Assembly: GCA_910579865.1 (NCBI GenBank) | Contig: CAJTXA010000003.1 | Span: forward strand, 124,001 to 188,000 | Direction of reading: 5' to 3' | DNA: 64,000 bases | Source of the DNA: an uncultured Lachnospiraceae bacterium | GTDB taxonomy: Bacteria; Bacillota; Clostridia; Lachnospirales; Lachnospiraceae | Shown here: positions 45,257 through 54,546 of the stretch, in pieces | Numbering within the stretch: position 1 is the first letter of the stretch | Layout of the letters: every line of letters starts with the position of its first letter | The notes under the pieces: generated by a model | The model's input: the letters and a program-made list of their open reading frames with translations, nothing else | The model's database searches: none | What the model was told of the DNA's origin: nothing | Translations under genes and position numbers: made by a program

Positions 45257-46480
45257 TTATCCTTCTTTTCGCCTAAGAATATCAAATTCCTCCAATTCAC
45301 AGCCCAAATCTACAAAAATCACCTGTTTTGGGTGAGGACAGCTTTCTATAGGAACTCCTGTCTCATCCCAAATCCCTTTAACAGAAACCAATTGATTTTC
45401 ACCACTTGGTTTCATAACTTCAATCTGTTCTCCAATTGAAAATTTATTCCTCTGCTCCAACCGATAACGTCCTTTTCTACATTCTCCAATCATTCCTAGA
45501 TACGTATATTCCTTCTGGTACGTATTACTATCGTAGATTTGTGCTTCTTTATCTGGTTTTCCAAAGAAAAATCCTGTTGTAAACTGACGATTTATACATT
45601 TTGCAATTTCTTGTCGATAAAAAGGAAGCCGTTCCTGATAATAGGCTGGACTTTTTTTATAATCTTCTATTGCCAATCGATAGGTCCGTGCTACAACCGC
45701 AACATAAAGTGCGGTTTTCATCCGTCCTTCAATCTTAAAACTGTCAATTCCTGCTTCCATTAATTCTGGAATATGCTCAATCATACATAAATCCTTTGAA
45801 TTAAAAATATAGGTACCTCGTTCATTTTCAAACACCGGCATATACTCTCCTGGCCGTGTCTCTTCCATTAAAGCATAATTCCATCGGCATGGATGTGTAC
45901 AAGCTCCTTGATTCGCATCCCTTCCAGTCAAAAAACTACTTAATAGGCATCTTCCAGAATACGAGATACACATTGCTCCATGTATAAATGTTTCGATCTC
46001 TAACTCATCTGGTATCTGTTCTCGTATCTCCTTGATCTCTTGAATAGAAAGCTCTCTAGCAGAAACGACTCGTTTTGCCCCTTGTTGATACCAAAACAAA
46101 TATGTGCCATAATTTGTATTATTTGCCTGTGTACTAATATGAATCTCCATTTCTGGAAGAATTTCTTTTGCAATTACAAATACGGCTGGATCAGATATAA
46201 TCAACGCATCTGGTTGAATTTCTTTTAATTCTTTAAAATACGCTTTTACTCCTTCTAAATCCCGATTATGTGCCAAAATATTTGCTGTTACATATACTTT
46301 AGCTCCATGTGCATGTGCAAAAGTAATTCCTTCCTTCATCTCCTCCAAAGAAAAATTTTTTGCATTTGCTCGAAGTCCAAATGCTTCTCCTCCAATATAT
46401 ACTGCATCTGCTCCATAGATAACCGCTACCTTTAACACTTCCAAGCTACTTGCAGGCAACAGCAATTCTGTTTTTCTCAT
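45257..46480 (-). CDS. Peptidase U32-family protein
   Basis: 407 aa with the family signature ETFIHGAMCISYSGRC followed by CLLSSFLTGRDANQGAC, whose cysteines probably bind Fe-S or metal. Relatives TrhP, UbiU/V and RlhA act with prephenate or other acceptors to hydroxylate tRNA, rRNA or quinones; collagenase activity is an older label. Overlaps the O-methyltransferase gene by 4 bp. In related bacteria a TrhP (U32)-type protein and TrmR cooperate on tRNA wobble cmo5U/mcmo5U or mo5U, which fits this pairing. Confidence 0.88.
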   Translation of the reverse strand: MRKTELLLPASSLEVLKVAVIYGADAVYIGGEAFGLRANAKNFSLEEMKEGITFAHAHGAKVYVTANILAHNRDLEGVKAYFKELKEIQPDALIISDPAVFVIAKEILPEMEIHISTQANNTNYGTYLFWYQQGAKRVVSARELSIQEIKEIREQIPDELEIETFIHGAMCISYSGRCLLSSFLTGRDANQGACTHPCRWNYALMEETRPGEYMPVFENERGTYIFNSKDLCMIEHIPELMEAGIDSFKIEGRMKTALYVAVVARTYRLAIEDYKKSPAYYQERLPFYRQEIAKCINRQFTTGFFFGKPDKEAQIYDSNTYQKEYTYLGMIGECRKGRYRLEQRNKFSIGEQIEVMKPSGENQLVSVKGIWDETGVPIESCPHPKQVIFVDLGCELEEFDILRRKEG

Positions 46481-47139
46481 TTCTTTTCCTCATTTCCAGT
46501 TATTTTCACACTGACTGTCATACCATCTCCTATTGGTAAAATCGATGTTTCCAAATCTTTCCTATGTGTTAATTCATATAAATAGTCTCTCATTCGAGAA
46601 TGAATCGTCCGGTTTCTTCGTGTTACACAATAACGAGACTCAATAATTTCTCCATCCTGTAGTACATTATCTGAAATTAAAACTCCGCCAGAAGAAAGAA
46701 GACGCATCACTGCTGGAAGAAAATGAATATATTGTCCCTTTGCAGCATCCATAAAAATCAAATCGTAACTACCCTCTAATTGTTCTAAAATTTCAAATGC
46801 ATCTCCTTCTAACAGGGTAATCTCTTCTTCCTTCCCTGCCAGACGGAAATTTTCTTTTGCAACTGGTATTCTTTTTTCATATTTTTCTATTGTAGTAATA
46901 TAACACCCCTTTGGCATTACTTCACTCATTAAAAGAGCTGAATAGCCAACTGCTGTTCCTACTTCTAAAATCGATTTTGGCTGCTTTAATTGAATCAATA
47001 CCTTTAATAAATGCTCTGCTTCTTGTCGAATAATTGGAATTTCTTCTAATAATGCCTGTCTGCGAAGTTGATTAAGAAAATTACTATTTCCAATATCCAA
47101 AGAATTTATATATGTGGTAATTCGTTCCTCTACTATCAT
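46477..47139 (-). CDS. O-methyltransferase (TrmR-like)
   Basis: 220-aa class I methyltransferase of the caffeoyl-CoA OMT type: SILEVGTAVGYSALLM, DLIFMDAAKGQY and DNVLQDGEI. The B. subtilis relative TrmR (YrrM) methylates 5-hydroxyuridine in tRNA. With the U32 gene immediately downstream (4-bp overlap), a tRNA mo5U pathway is likely. Lies 46 nt after the small MltG-like gene. Confidence 0.88.
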   Translation of the reverse strand: MIVEERITTYINSLDIGNSNFLNQLRRQALLEEIPIIRQEAEHLLKVLIQLKQPKSILEVGTAVGYSALLMSEVMPKGCYITTIEKYEKRIPVAKENFRLAGKEEEITLLEGDAFEILEQLEGSYDLIFMDAAKGQYIHFLPAVMRLLSSGGVLISDNVLQDGEIIESRYCVTRRNRTIHSRMRDYLYELTHRKDLETSILPIGDGMTVSVKITGNEEKK

Positions 47140-47185
47140 AACTTATAACCTCTATCTAACCCCTAGATTGACATTCTGCTTTCTA

Positions 47186-47551
47186 TTATGAGGTCACTGG
47201 CTTTTCTGATAGAATTCCTAACATTTCTTCTGATGTCATAGAAGTATTCAATGTATAAGTGCCAGAATGTAACTCCGCCTTATAGAGTTTTGCTTGTATA
47301 AAAAATATATAAGCATTTGTAATCAATCCCTTTTCCTCTAGGCGCTTCCCTACCTCTAAATCAGAATCATTTTCTTCTACAATTACAATCATATCCTTTC
47401 CTGGCTGCTGTGAAATTGGAGTTGGATGAAAAACCTGTAATCCAAACTGATATGCATCCTGAGAAATCTGACCTACCATTACTGCCACTAACACAACTAC
47501 AATCATCTTTAATGAGATAGAAATTACAGCTCCTGCTATTTTTCTTACCAT
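47186..47551 (-). CDS. Small MltG/YceG-like membrane protein without the lytic domain
   Basis: 121 aa. A hydrophobic span (about 8-30; SLKMIVVVLVAVMVG) is followed by a LysM-like subdomain typical of the MltG N-terminal region (SDLEVGKRLEEKGLITNAYIF, in part, then LHSGTYTLNTSMTSEEMLGIL). The catalytic transglycosylase domain of MltG, with its Glu, is absent. It occupies the position where mltG lies in related operons, next to the methyltransferase gene. It may act as a septal peptidoglycan-binding or regulatory partner. Confidence 0.72.
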   Translation of the reverse strand: MVRKIAGAVISISLKMIVVVLVAVMVGQISQDAYQFGLQVFHPTPISQQPGKDMIVIVEENDSDLEVGKRLEEKGLITNAYIFFIQAKLYKAELHSGTYTLNTSMTSEEMLGILSEKPVTS

Positions 47552-47572
47552 TTGTTCTCGTCCCTTCTTCTA

Positions 47573-47917
47573 TCAGAAAAATTCCACTCCCAAATCAATT
47601 GACTCATAAATCACTTCATTGATCTGCTGCAAAAGCCGACATAAATCCAGCTCATGCTGTAAAAAATCCTCTACACGCCCATCTCTTCGAAGCAGTTCAA
47701 ATTCTGCTGCTGCTTCTTCTAATTTATGCTTTTGTTCTTGATGATTATTTCCGTTTTGCAAAATAAATGTTGTCTTTCGAAGTTCATTTACTCTTTTATA
47801 AAGTTCTGTATCTTCCCTTAAAATCTGTATATACTTTTGATGGTTTTGGTATTCCTCACTTTTAAAGATTGCCTCTCTTAATTCTCTCGCCTTGTTCTCA
47901 ATGCCTCTATCCATCAC
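47573..47917 (-). CDS. YlbF-family protein
   Basis: 114-aa, almost entirely alpha-helical and charged protein of the YlbF/YmcA type (helices IENKARELREAIFKSEEYQ in part; LELDLCRLLQQINEV near the end). In B. subtilis these proteins form the Y-complex that directs RNase Y. Here it is 24 nt downstream of ribonuclease J, consistent with RNA turnover. Confidence 0.85.
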   Translation of the reverse strand: MMDRGIENKARELREAIFKSEEYQNHQKYIQILREDTELYKRVNELRKTTFILQNGNNHQEQKHKLEEAAAEFELLRRDGRVEDFLQHELDLCRLLQQINEVIYESIDLGVEFF

Positions 47918-47941
47918 TTTTTGCTCCTCCCTTTAAAGCCT

Positions 47942-49609
47942 TTACTCTACTTCCATGATAATCGGGAGAATAATCGGATTGCGTTTCATTCTTTTCCACA
48001 AAAAATCATTTAAACTTTCTTTAATAATATTTTTAATCTTTCCCCAGTCCGAAACATTTCTTCCCAGGCAATCCTCTACTGCATCCATTACAATTTTATG
48101 CGCTTCCTCCATCAAATCCTCCGATTCTCTAACATAGACAAATCCACGAGATACTATATCTGGCCCTGCAAGTAATTGATTGCTATATTTTTCCAATGTT
48201 AGTACCACTATTATAATACCATTTTCTGATAGGTTTTGTCTATCCCGAAGTACAATATTTCCTACATCTCCAACCCCAAGTCCATCTACAAAAATTCCGC
48301 CAGTCTGCACCCGACCTGTAATACCGCCACGTTCTTCTCCTAATTCTAGTACGTCTCCATTCATCAAAATAAAAATATTCTCTTTTGGAATCCCCAAACT
48401 ATTTACAATCTCTGCCTGCTCTTTTAAATGTCGAAATTCTCCATGTACTGGAATAGCATACTTTGGTCGTACTAACGAATAAATCAATTTAATTTCTTCC
48501 TGACAAGCATGTCCCGATACATGAGTATCTTGAAAAATCACTTTTGCCCCTTTCATTGATAATTCATTAATAACCTTTGAAACAGCCTTTTCATTGCCAG
48601 GAATTGGAGTAGAACTTAAAATCACTACATCATTTGGCTTTATTGTCACTTTTCTATGAATGGAAGAAGCCATTCTTGACAGTGCTGCCATAGACTCTCC
48701 CTGACTTCCTGTTGTAATTAAAACAAGCTGCTCATCCGAATAATTTCTCATATTTTCAATATCAATTAATGTATCTTCTGGTATATTAATATAGCCAAGC
48801 TCACTTGCTGTTCCAATTACATTTACCATACTTCTTCCTTCAATTACTACTTTTCTTCCATATTTATTTGCAGAATTTACAATCTGTTGTACTCGATCCA
48901 CATTAGAAGCAAACGTTGCTACAATAATTCGATTACTTGTATGTTCTGAAAAAATATTGTCAAATGTTCTTCCCACGGTGCGCTCTGACATAGTAAATCC
49001 TGGACGGATTGCATTTGTACTGTCACACATCAAGGCCAATACACCTTTTTTCCCAATTTCTCCAAAACGCTGCAAATCAATCATATCACCAAATACTGGT
49101 GTATAATCTACCTTGAAATCACCCGTATGAATTAAAATTCCTGCTGGCGTATAAATCGCTAATGCAGCAGCATCTGCAATACTGTGATTGGTGCGGATAA
49201 ACTCAATGCGAAAGCATCCTAAATTAATGGACTGACCATGTTTTACTACTTTTCGTTTGGTATTTTTCATTAAATTATGCTCTTTTAATTTATGCTCAAT
49301 CAGTCCCATCGTTAATTTTGTTGCATAAATTGGTGCGCAAATTTCTTTTAGCACATAGGGCAAAGCCCCAATATGATCCTCATGTCCATGTGTAATCACA
49401 AATCCTTTTACTTTTGTAATATTTTCTCTTAAATAAGTGATATCAGGAATCACCAAATCAATTCCTAACATATCATCACTTGGAAAAGACATTCCACAGT
49501 CCACAACAATAATACTATCTTCAAATTCAATAATAGTCATATTCATTCCAATTGCTTCTAGTCCTCCCAATGGAATAATCTTCACTCTTGAATGATTTTC
49601 ATTTTTCAA
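47942..49609 (-). CDS. rnj: Ribonuclease J
   Basis: Metallo-beta-lactamase/beta-CASP enzyme with endo- and 5'-exoribonuclease activity in mRNA decay and rRNA processing. The start is set at TTG 49609 (MKNENHSRVKII), 8 nt behind AGGAGG; the upstream GTG lies within that site. 555 aa with GGLEAIGMN, the metal motif THGHEDHIGAL, the beta-CASP region (VATFASNVDRVQQI) and the late motif VHGEFRHL. Downstream ylbF supports an RNA-processing role. Confidence 0.95.
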   Translation of the reverse strand: MKNENHSRVKIIPLGGLEAIGMNMTIIEFEDSIIVVDCGMSFPSDDMLGIDLVIPDITYLRENITKVKGFVITHGHEDHIGALPYVLKEICAPIYATKLTMGLIEHKLKEHNLMKNTKRKVVKHGQSINLGCFRIEFIRTNHSIADAAALAIYTPAGILIHTGDFKVDYTPVFGDMIDLQRFGEIGKKGVLALMCDSTNAIRPGFTMSERTVGRTFDNIFSEHTSNRIIVATFASNVDRVQQIVNSANKYGRKVVIEGRSMVNVIGTASELGYINIPEDTLIDIENMRNYSDEQLVLITTGSQGESMAALSRMASSIHRKVTIKPNDVVILSSTPIPGNEKAVSKVINELSMKGAKVIFQDTHVSGHACQEEIKLIYSLVRPKYAIPVHGEFRHLKEQAEIVNSLGIPKENIFILMNGDVLELGEERGGITGRVQTGGIFVDGLGVGDVGNIVLRDRQNLSENGIIIVVLTLEKYSNQLLAGPDIVSRGFVYVRESEDLMEEAHKIVMDAVEDCLGRNVSDWGKIKNIIKESLNDFLWKRMKRNPIILPIIMEVE

Positions 49610-49808
49610 GCACAGCACCTCCTGTATGATATTTATTTCTGCTTTCTATGTTCTGTCCTTATCACCAGTACAAATGCCACTCTTAAATAAACTTCCTAAT
49701 AAAATTGTTGTGTAAACAGTTCTTTCTTCCTATCTAAAAGATTCTTGTGCACTCGAAGTTTTTCTACAAAAATTAAGCTTTACATTTGTAACGTGTTTTC
49801 AACAGAAC

Positions 49809-50075
49809 CTACTCCGTTTCAAGTTCAATATTTTCCAAAAGTTCAGAAAATATCGCTGAAACGGCTTCTCTTTCTGTATCGTCCTCCACCATAATATAAG
49901 CGGCTTCTTTATCGGATTCCTCCGATACGTCCTTTAATATATAAGCTTCTGCTTCTTCTTTTTCAGAATCTTCTGTAACTAATAAATAATTTTTTCCACG
50001 AAATTTTGTCTCTTCTACAATATAAAACTCAACTTCTTCTCCTGTTTCTGATACATTAAACACTATCTTTTCCAA
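49809..50075 (-). CDS. DUF1292 family protein
   Basis: Start TTG 50075 (MEKIVFNVSETG), 7 nt behind GGAG, gives 88 aa; ATG 50108 overlaps nothing but lacks a site. The acidic protein has the DUF1292 pattern: FYIVEETKFRGKNYLLVTED, then EEAEAYILKDV, then a C-terminal helix. Function unknown. It lies between ruvX and rnj, its usual place in Clostridia. Confidence 0.88.
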   Translation of the reverse strand: MEKIVFNVSETGEEVEFYIVEETKFRGKNYLLVTEDSEKEEAEAYILKDVSEESDKEAAYIMVEDDTEREAVSAIFSELLENIELETE

Positions 50076-50122
50076 AATTTTTCTCCGTTTCTTTATTAGC
50101 AAAGGCAAAACTTGTAGATGGG

Positions 50123-50554
50123 TTATGCCTCTTTTTTTATTGCATCCAAATATTCCTGCAGAATCAATACAGCTGCCAACATATCTACATACTTTTTTCT
50201 GCTTTCCCTCTTCTTCATACCAACCTCATCCATCCATTCCTCAGCAGCAACTGTAGTTAAACGCTCATCCCACAATATCACTTCTAATCCTGTTCTTCTT
50301 TCCAATATTTCCTTAAATTCCAGTGTTTTTTCACAACGAATTCCTTCTGTCCCATCCATATTTTTAGGATAGCCTAATACAATTTTTTCTACTTTATATT
50401 CTTTTATCAATGTCTCCAAACGAGCCAGCGTCTGTCTTAATTTCTCTTCTCTTTCCCTACGAACAATTTCTATGCCTTGTGCAGTAAGTAAAAGAGCGTC
50501 ACTTATAGCAACGCCAACTGTTTTGGAGCCATAATCAAGGCCCATTATTCTCAT
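50123..50554 (-). CDS. ruvX: YqgF/RuvX-family nuclease (pre-16S rRNA processing / Holliday junction resolvase-like)
   Basis: RNase H-fold nuclease. Start ATG 50554 (MRIMGLDYGSKTVG) behind GGAGAACGT; 143 aa. Catalytic Asp in LDYGSKTVGVAI, Glu region IVLGYPKNMDGTEG, and WDERLTT near the C-terminal Asp YVDMLAA. Follows ireB. Confidence 0.93.
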   Translation of the reverse strand: MRIMGLDYGSKTVGVAISDALLLTAQGIEIVRREREEKLRQTLARLETLIKEYKVEKIVLGYPKNMDGTEGIRCEKTLEFKEILERRTGLEVILWDERLTTVAAEEWMDEVGMKKRESRKKYVDMLAAVLILQEYLDAIKKEA

Positions 50555-50587
50555 ACGTTCTCCAGTCCTCAAGTACCTGTCAGGATT

Positions 50588-50857
50588 CTATCTGCCCTGC
50601 AATCTGTTCTGAATATAGTACTGTAATGCCTCTTCTAACAACTCATCACGTTCTACCTTCATAATCAGACTGCGTGCACCTTTATGACTTGTGATATAAG
50701 TAGGATCTCCAGACATAATATAGCCCACAATCTGGCTGACTGGATCATAGCCTTTTTCTGTTAGTGCTTCATATACACTTTCCAATATGTCACACACTTC
50801 CAGTTGTGGTTCCTGTGCCACCTTAAAATATTGTGTATTATTTAAATTACTTTGCAT
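50588..50857 (-). CDS. ireB: IreB-family (DUF965) regulatory phosphoprotein
   Basis: Start ATG 50857 (MQSNLNNTQYFKV), 89 aa. IreB is a substrate of the Ser/Thr kinase IreK in enterococci and influences cephalosporin resistance. Family landmarks: LESVYEALTEKGYDPVSQIVGY then GDPTYITSHKGAR (in parts). First gene of the operon running to the U32 gene. Confidence 0.92.
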   Translation of the reverse strand: MQSNLNNTQYFKVAQEPQLEVCDILESVYEALTEKGYDPVSQIVGYIMSGDPTYITSHKGARSLIMKVERDELLEEALQYYIQNRLQGR

Positions 50858-50977
50858 CTTTATCGTCCCCAAGTCACTTCTTAATTTTCCGTATCATTCT
50901 GCTGTTCTTATTTTAATATAATTTTTTCCATTCGGCAAGTCTTTTATCTTATTTTGTAAATATTTCTTATATGACAG

Positions 50978-51200
50978 TTGACACTCCCCATGCCTAAAGG
51001 CAGGGGATTCTTGGTGGCTTGCCAAATATATTGGCTGACCAGTTCATTTCGGATAGGTCATACCCCAAGTTAGGGCTATGTCATTAGCCCTCGTAGAGCA
51101 GAACATATCGTTCTCTACGCAGTTTGTCTGTTACCAACAAACTCAGTTGAGCTGCAGATATTCCTAGCACCTAAAAGGTCTCTATGGATATGGAATCCAC
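50978..51200 (-). ncRNA. Probable omega RNA (right-end RNA) of TnpB
   Basis: TnpB nucleases use an RNA made from the right end that overlaps the 3' part of tnpB. The downstream 137 nt hold several stems: GTAGAGAACG with CGTTCTCTAC-like pairing near 51095-51120, AGGGCTA with TAGCCC near 51072-51091, and the terminal hairpin 50986-51006. The guide would be the roughly 16-20 nt just beyond the end, near 50955-50977. Inferred from family knowledge; the 5' limit is a guess. Confidence 0.5.
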
Positions 51201-52242
51201 ATTCACAAGTATAATCTCTGTCATTCGCATGATGGATATGACCACAAACAGGACATGTTTGGCTTGTATATGCAGGATTTACATACTCAACGAAAATGCC
51301 TGCTAATCTTGCTTTGTATTCGATAAATTGTGCAAGTCGATAGAATGACCAGTTATGCAGGCTAGGATTGTTTTTACGACTGGTTCTTGTCGTAGAGCGA
51401 ATGTTTTGTAGTTGTTCTAACTTTATGACTTTAACATCATGTGCTACTGCTGTTTCTACAATATCGTGACTTAACTTATGGTCCATGTCACGCATGATAC
51501 GTTGTTCTTTGTCGTTAATCCGTTTCACAGCTTTCCTCTTTTTGGAAGTTTGCAGCTTCTTACGAAGATAAGCATAATGCCTACGTATATATTTGTTCCT
51601 ACGACCATTCCCATAGAACTTAACACTACCGTCAGAACAGTAGCTAACAGCAGGACATTTGATACCTAAATCAATCCCCATGATAGTACCATCTGTTTTA
51701 AGTTCAGGTTCCACTCTTTCGTATACGATTTGAGCCACGAATCTATGATTTTTGATGACGATACGCATCGTCCCAAACTTCGCATCAGAAAAGAAAGATT
51801 TCTGACGTTCTGTTAATTTAACAGGAACGGAAATCCGCTTTGATTTGCCATTTATCATTACCGGAAATTCCAAACAGTTCTCTTTCATCTTATAATTCTG
51901 ATTGTTGATATAACAACAAGGTTTCCTCAGTATTGGCAGATTTGGAGTTTTTGTTCTAATAGCAGAGCCACGCTTTGCAAGACTTCTATTTTTAAGAACA
52001 GCCTTATGACAAGATTTGTAGTGTTTCCTCACAATGGATTTCGCATCACGGATACACTGATTCTTCAATGCACTTGGTAGATTCGCATTCCTATCAGCAG
52101 TCGTCGTCTTTGCAATCGAATGACCGCTTACAGCGTCAGAAACAAGACTATTAACCATATCAATATACTCTGTCATGGTTTCTAGGATTAAAGTTTTCTG
52201 GTATTTCGTTGGATAAACTTTCACTGTTTCAGAAAGCTGCAT
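51115..52242 (-). CDS. tnpB: RNA-guided nuclease TnpB (IS605 OrfB)
   Basis: 375 aa from ATG 52242 (MQLSETVKVYPTKYQ) behind AAGGAGGTGATACG. The RuvC-like site is complete: Asp in MGIDLGIKCP, Glu in IKLEQLQNIR and Asp in HRDLLGARNI. The zinc ribbon CPVCG...CECG lies between the last two. TnpB is an omega-RNA-guided DNA endonuclease that keeps copies of its element. Full length and undamaged despite the loss of tnpA. Confidence 0.93.
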   Translation of the reverse strand: MQLSETVKVYPTKYQKTLILETMTEYIDMVNSLVSDAVSGHSIAKTTTADRNANLPSALKNQCIRDAKSIVRKHYKSCHKAVLKNRSLAKRGSAIRTKTPNLPILRKPCCYINNQNYKMKENCLEFPVMINGKSKRISVPVKLTERQKSFFSDAKFGTMRIVIKNHRFVAQIVYERVEPELKTDGTIMGIDLGIKCPAVSYCSDGSVKFYGNGRRNKYIRRHYAYLRKKLQTSKKRKAVKRINDKEQRIMRDMDHKLSHDIVETAVAHDVKVIKLEQLQNIRSTTRTSRKNNPSLHNWSFYRLAQFIEYKARLAGIFVEYVNPAYTSQTCPVCGHIHHANDRDYTCECGFHIHRDLLGARNICSSTEFVGNRQTA

Positions 52243-52329
52243 CGTATCACCTCCTTGTATAATAATGATGTAGTTAATCAAAACTAGTTAATTAATAAAC
52301 TTCTATATACCAGATAACACATGATATTT

Positions 52330-52653
52330 GCAATACTCAGAGATAACAAGTCTTTTGAAATCATCACTCCCCAGGAGCATATGAAACAATACAATGCTGC
52401 TAAATGCGACGTAGTTGCATAATAATACTGCAATCCAACAAATCAATATCTTTTTTAAAAAAGGTATTTTCACCAAGGGATAAGTGTGCCCTTTTTTAGG
52501 ATAAAATATTTTTCATTTTTCTATTGACATTTATTAGCTGGACTTTAAGCGAACAGCAACTCCATTTACTAAGACGAAGCATCGATACTTTGGACAAAAA
52601 ACCACATGATACTTACAGGAATAAACCACATTGTTGTTTGATTTGTATTTCAT
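52330..52653 (-). pseudogene. Remnant of IS200-type transposase TnpA
   Basis: From ATG 52653 the frame reads MKYKSNNNVVYSCKYHVVF then CPKYRCFVLVNGVAVRLKS and stops at 52534 (39 aa); this is the conserved TnpA N-terminus. Another frame near 52370-52440 gives QYYYATTSHLAALYCFI, resembling the TnpA C-terminus. The middle, including the HUH motif and probably the catalytic Tyr context, has been deleted. No active Y1 transposase can be made. Confidence 0.75.
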
Positions 52654-52814
52654 ATAAATATGATATAACTTAATGTTATCTAATGCAAGTATAAATTCGA
52701 TAACTTTGAGGAAACTAATTATCGCCTTATATTCCCATAGCTAAAGCTAGGGGCTTTACGGCGAATATTGGTAAAATTCCACAATTTTTTCTAATAAAAA
52801 CCAGTAAATCCTTA

Positions 52815-54140
52815 CTAATAAATTCCCAATAAAGTATCTTCTGAAATTTTTGCTATAATTTTTACCGAAAAAATCTGTCCCACTATTTGTTCTGTAGTAA
52901 AATTCGAGTCCTCTGTCTTTTCCATTACTACTTTTACATACTCCATAGTATGTCCAACCCATCCAAAAATGTCAGCAATCCATACTTCTTCTTCAAACAA
53001 TACGTCCACTTTTTGTCCAATTAAGCGTTTGCGAAATTCGGCTGACATTTTTTTTTCTAACTGCAGCAGCTCATTGCTTCGTTCTGTTTTTTTCTGTTCT
53101 GCTACCTGATCTGGCATGGCAGCAGCCTTTGTACCTGCTCGTTTGGAATATTTAAAAATATGCATTTCAAAAAAATGAACCTGTTCTAAAAATCTTTTTG
53201 TAATAGCAAACTCTTCCTCTGTTTCTCCTGGAAATCCTACTATAATATCTGTCGTAATTGCTGGGTTATCATAATAACTTCTTAAAAGATTACACTTTTC
53301 AAAATACTCCTTTGTATGATAATGGCGGTTCATTCGTCTTAACACAGAATCGCAGCCACTCTGCAAAGAAAGATGAAAATGCGGACATACTTTTGGCAAA
53401 CGACGAATTGCCAATACAAAATCCTCTGTTATCACACGAGGCTCTAACGAACCAAAACGGATTCTTTCAATTCCTGGAATAAGATGAATCTGTTGAACCA
53501 AAGAAAGCAATGTCTCTTTTTCTTCAAAATCAACCCCATAAGAAGAAAGATGAATTCCTGTCAATACAATTTCTTTATATCCCTGCTTTGCTAATTGTTC
53601 CACCTCTTTTAAAATGGAACATACTTTTCGACTCCTAACCCTTCCTCTTACATATGGAATAATACAATACGTACAAAATTGATTACAACCATCTTGTACT
53701 TTCATCATCGCTCTAGTATGATTTTCTAAACGAGTTATTTCCATCTCTTCATACTCTTTTGTATTATTTATATCAATCACAGTTGCAACAGTTGACTGTA
53801 AATGAAAATCATTTATTATTTGGACGATTTCATGTTTTCGATTATTTCCAATTACAAGATCAATCGCAGGATCACTTTCACAAATCTCCTTTGAAGCTTG
53901 TACATAACACCCTACCGCAACAACAATTGCCTGTGGATTTTGTTTTTTTGCCTTATGAAGCATTTGTCTAGATTTTCGATCTGCTATATTTGTTACTGTA
54001 CAAGTATTAATAATATAGAGATCTGCTACCTCTCCAAATGGTACAATCTGATATCCAGCATCTTCTAACTGTTGTTGCATCGCCTCTGTTTCATATGCAT
54101 TCACTTTGCATCCCAAATTATGCAATGCTGCACGTTTCAT
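52815..54140 (-). CDS. mtaB: tRNA (N6-threonylcarbamoyladenosine(37)-C2)-methylthiotransferase
   Basis: Radical-SAM methylthiotransferase making ms2t6A37 in tRNA. 441 aa: N-terminal UPF0004 domain with conserved cysteines (LGCKVNAYE, NTCTVTNIADRKSRQ, VGCYVQ), radical SAM CNQFCTYCIIPYVRG, and a C-terminal TRAM-like region. Ends 45 bp from the IS element and appears complete. It has its own upstream region. Confidence 0.94.
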   Translation of the reverse strand: MKRAALHNLGCKVNAYETEAMQQQLEDAGYQIVPFGEVADLYIINTCTVTNIADRKSRQMLHKAKKQNPQAIVVAVGCYVQASKEICESDPAIDLVIGNNRKHEIVQIINDFHLQSTVATVIDINNTKEYEEMEITRLENHTRAMMKVQDGCNQFCTYCIIPYVRGRVRSRKVCSILKEVEQLAKQGYKEIVLTGIHLSSYGVDFEEKETLLSLVQQIHLIPGIERIRFGSLEPRVITEDFVLAIRRLPKVCPHFHLSLQSGCDSVLRRMNRHYHTKEYFEKCNLLRSYYDNPAITTDIIVGFPGETEEEFAITKRFLEQVHFFEMHIFKYSKRAGTKAAAMPDQVAEQKKTERSNELLQLEKKMSAEFRKRLIGQKVDVLFEEEVWIADIFGWVGHTMEYVKVVMEKTEDSNFTTEQIVGQIFSVKIIAKISEDTLLGIY

Positions 54141-54462
54141 CTATTAAACCCTCCTAATATAAAATCACAAATAAAAATTTTAACTTATTTTATCATACTT
54201 CAGATAGAATTCCAACTAGTATTCTCTCTTATTATTTTTAAATTCAATCGGAATTGCTACTTGCCTTTTTTTTACACCCATGCTATACTCGTAATAATAA
54301 TTTGTACATTAAGCATAAGATATAAGGGGTTATACAAAAAATAAAGCAAGTTATTATTTTGCTTTCTCTGTATGTAAAATATCGAGAGCACAAATAAATA
54401 AAAAAGAAAAAATTTAAAAATCCTGTCATTTGAATAATAAACGGGTTCTAGCAGATTCTATA
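54141..54462. other. Divergent intergenic region mtaB / HPr
   Basis: AT-rich. A short AAAGCAA...TTGCTTT stem at about 54340-54365 is weak and has no tail. No gene is supported here. Confidence 0.4.
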
Positions 54463-54491
54463 TTGACTTTTTATCCCGAAAGCATTACTAT
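54463..54491 (+). promoter_or_regulatory. Promoter of the HPr-like gene
   Basis: -35 TTGACT (54463-54468), 17-bp spacer, -10 TACTAT (54486-54491). About 50 nt lie before the start at 54547. Confidence 0.6.
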
Positions 54492-54546
54492 TATGTTGTA
54501 TTGATGTACATAATATAGTTAATTTAATCACAAGGAGGGTTTTAAA

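Larger units (their letters stand above)
50978..52770 (-). mobile_element. IS200/IS605-type element with intact tnpB and degraded tnpA
   Basis: The ends carry matching imperfect hairpins: left end near 52734-52753 (CCCATAGCTAAAGCTAGGGG) and right end 50986-51006 (CCCCATGCC...GGCAGGGG). There are no inverted-repeat termini and no evident target duplication, as expected for this family. tnpA is reduced to fragments, so the copy cannot move by itself. Inserted between mtaB and ireB without breaking either. The outer boundaries are estimates. Confidence 0.8.

Noticed and set aside
52756..52962. 68-aa minus-strand frame at the mtaB/IS junction
   Set aside because: Alternative frame of the mtaB 3' end running into the IS left end, with no family resemblance or ribosome site.
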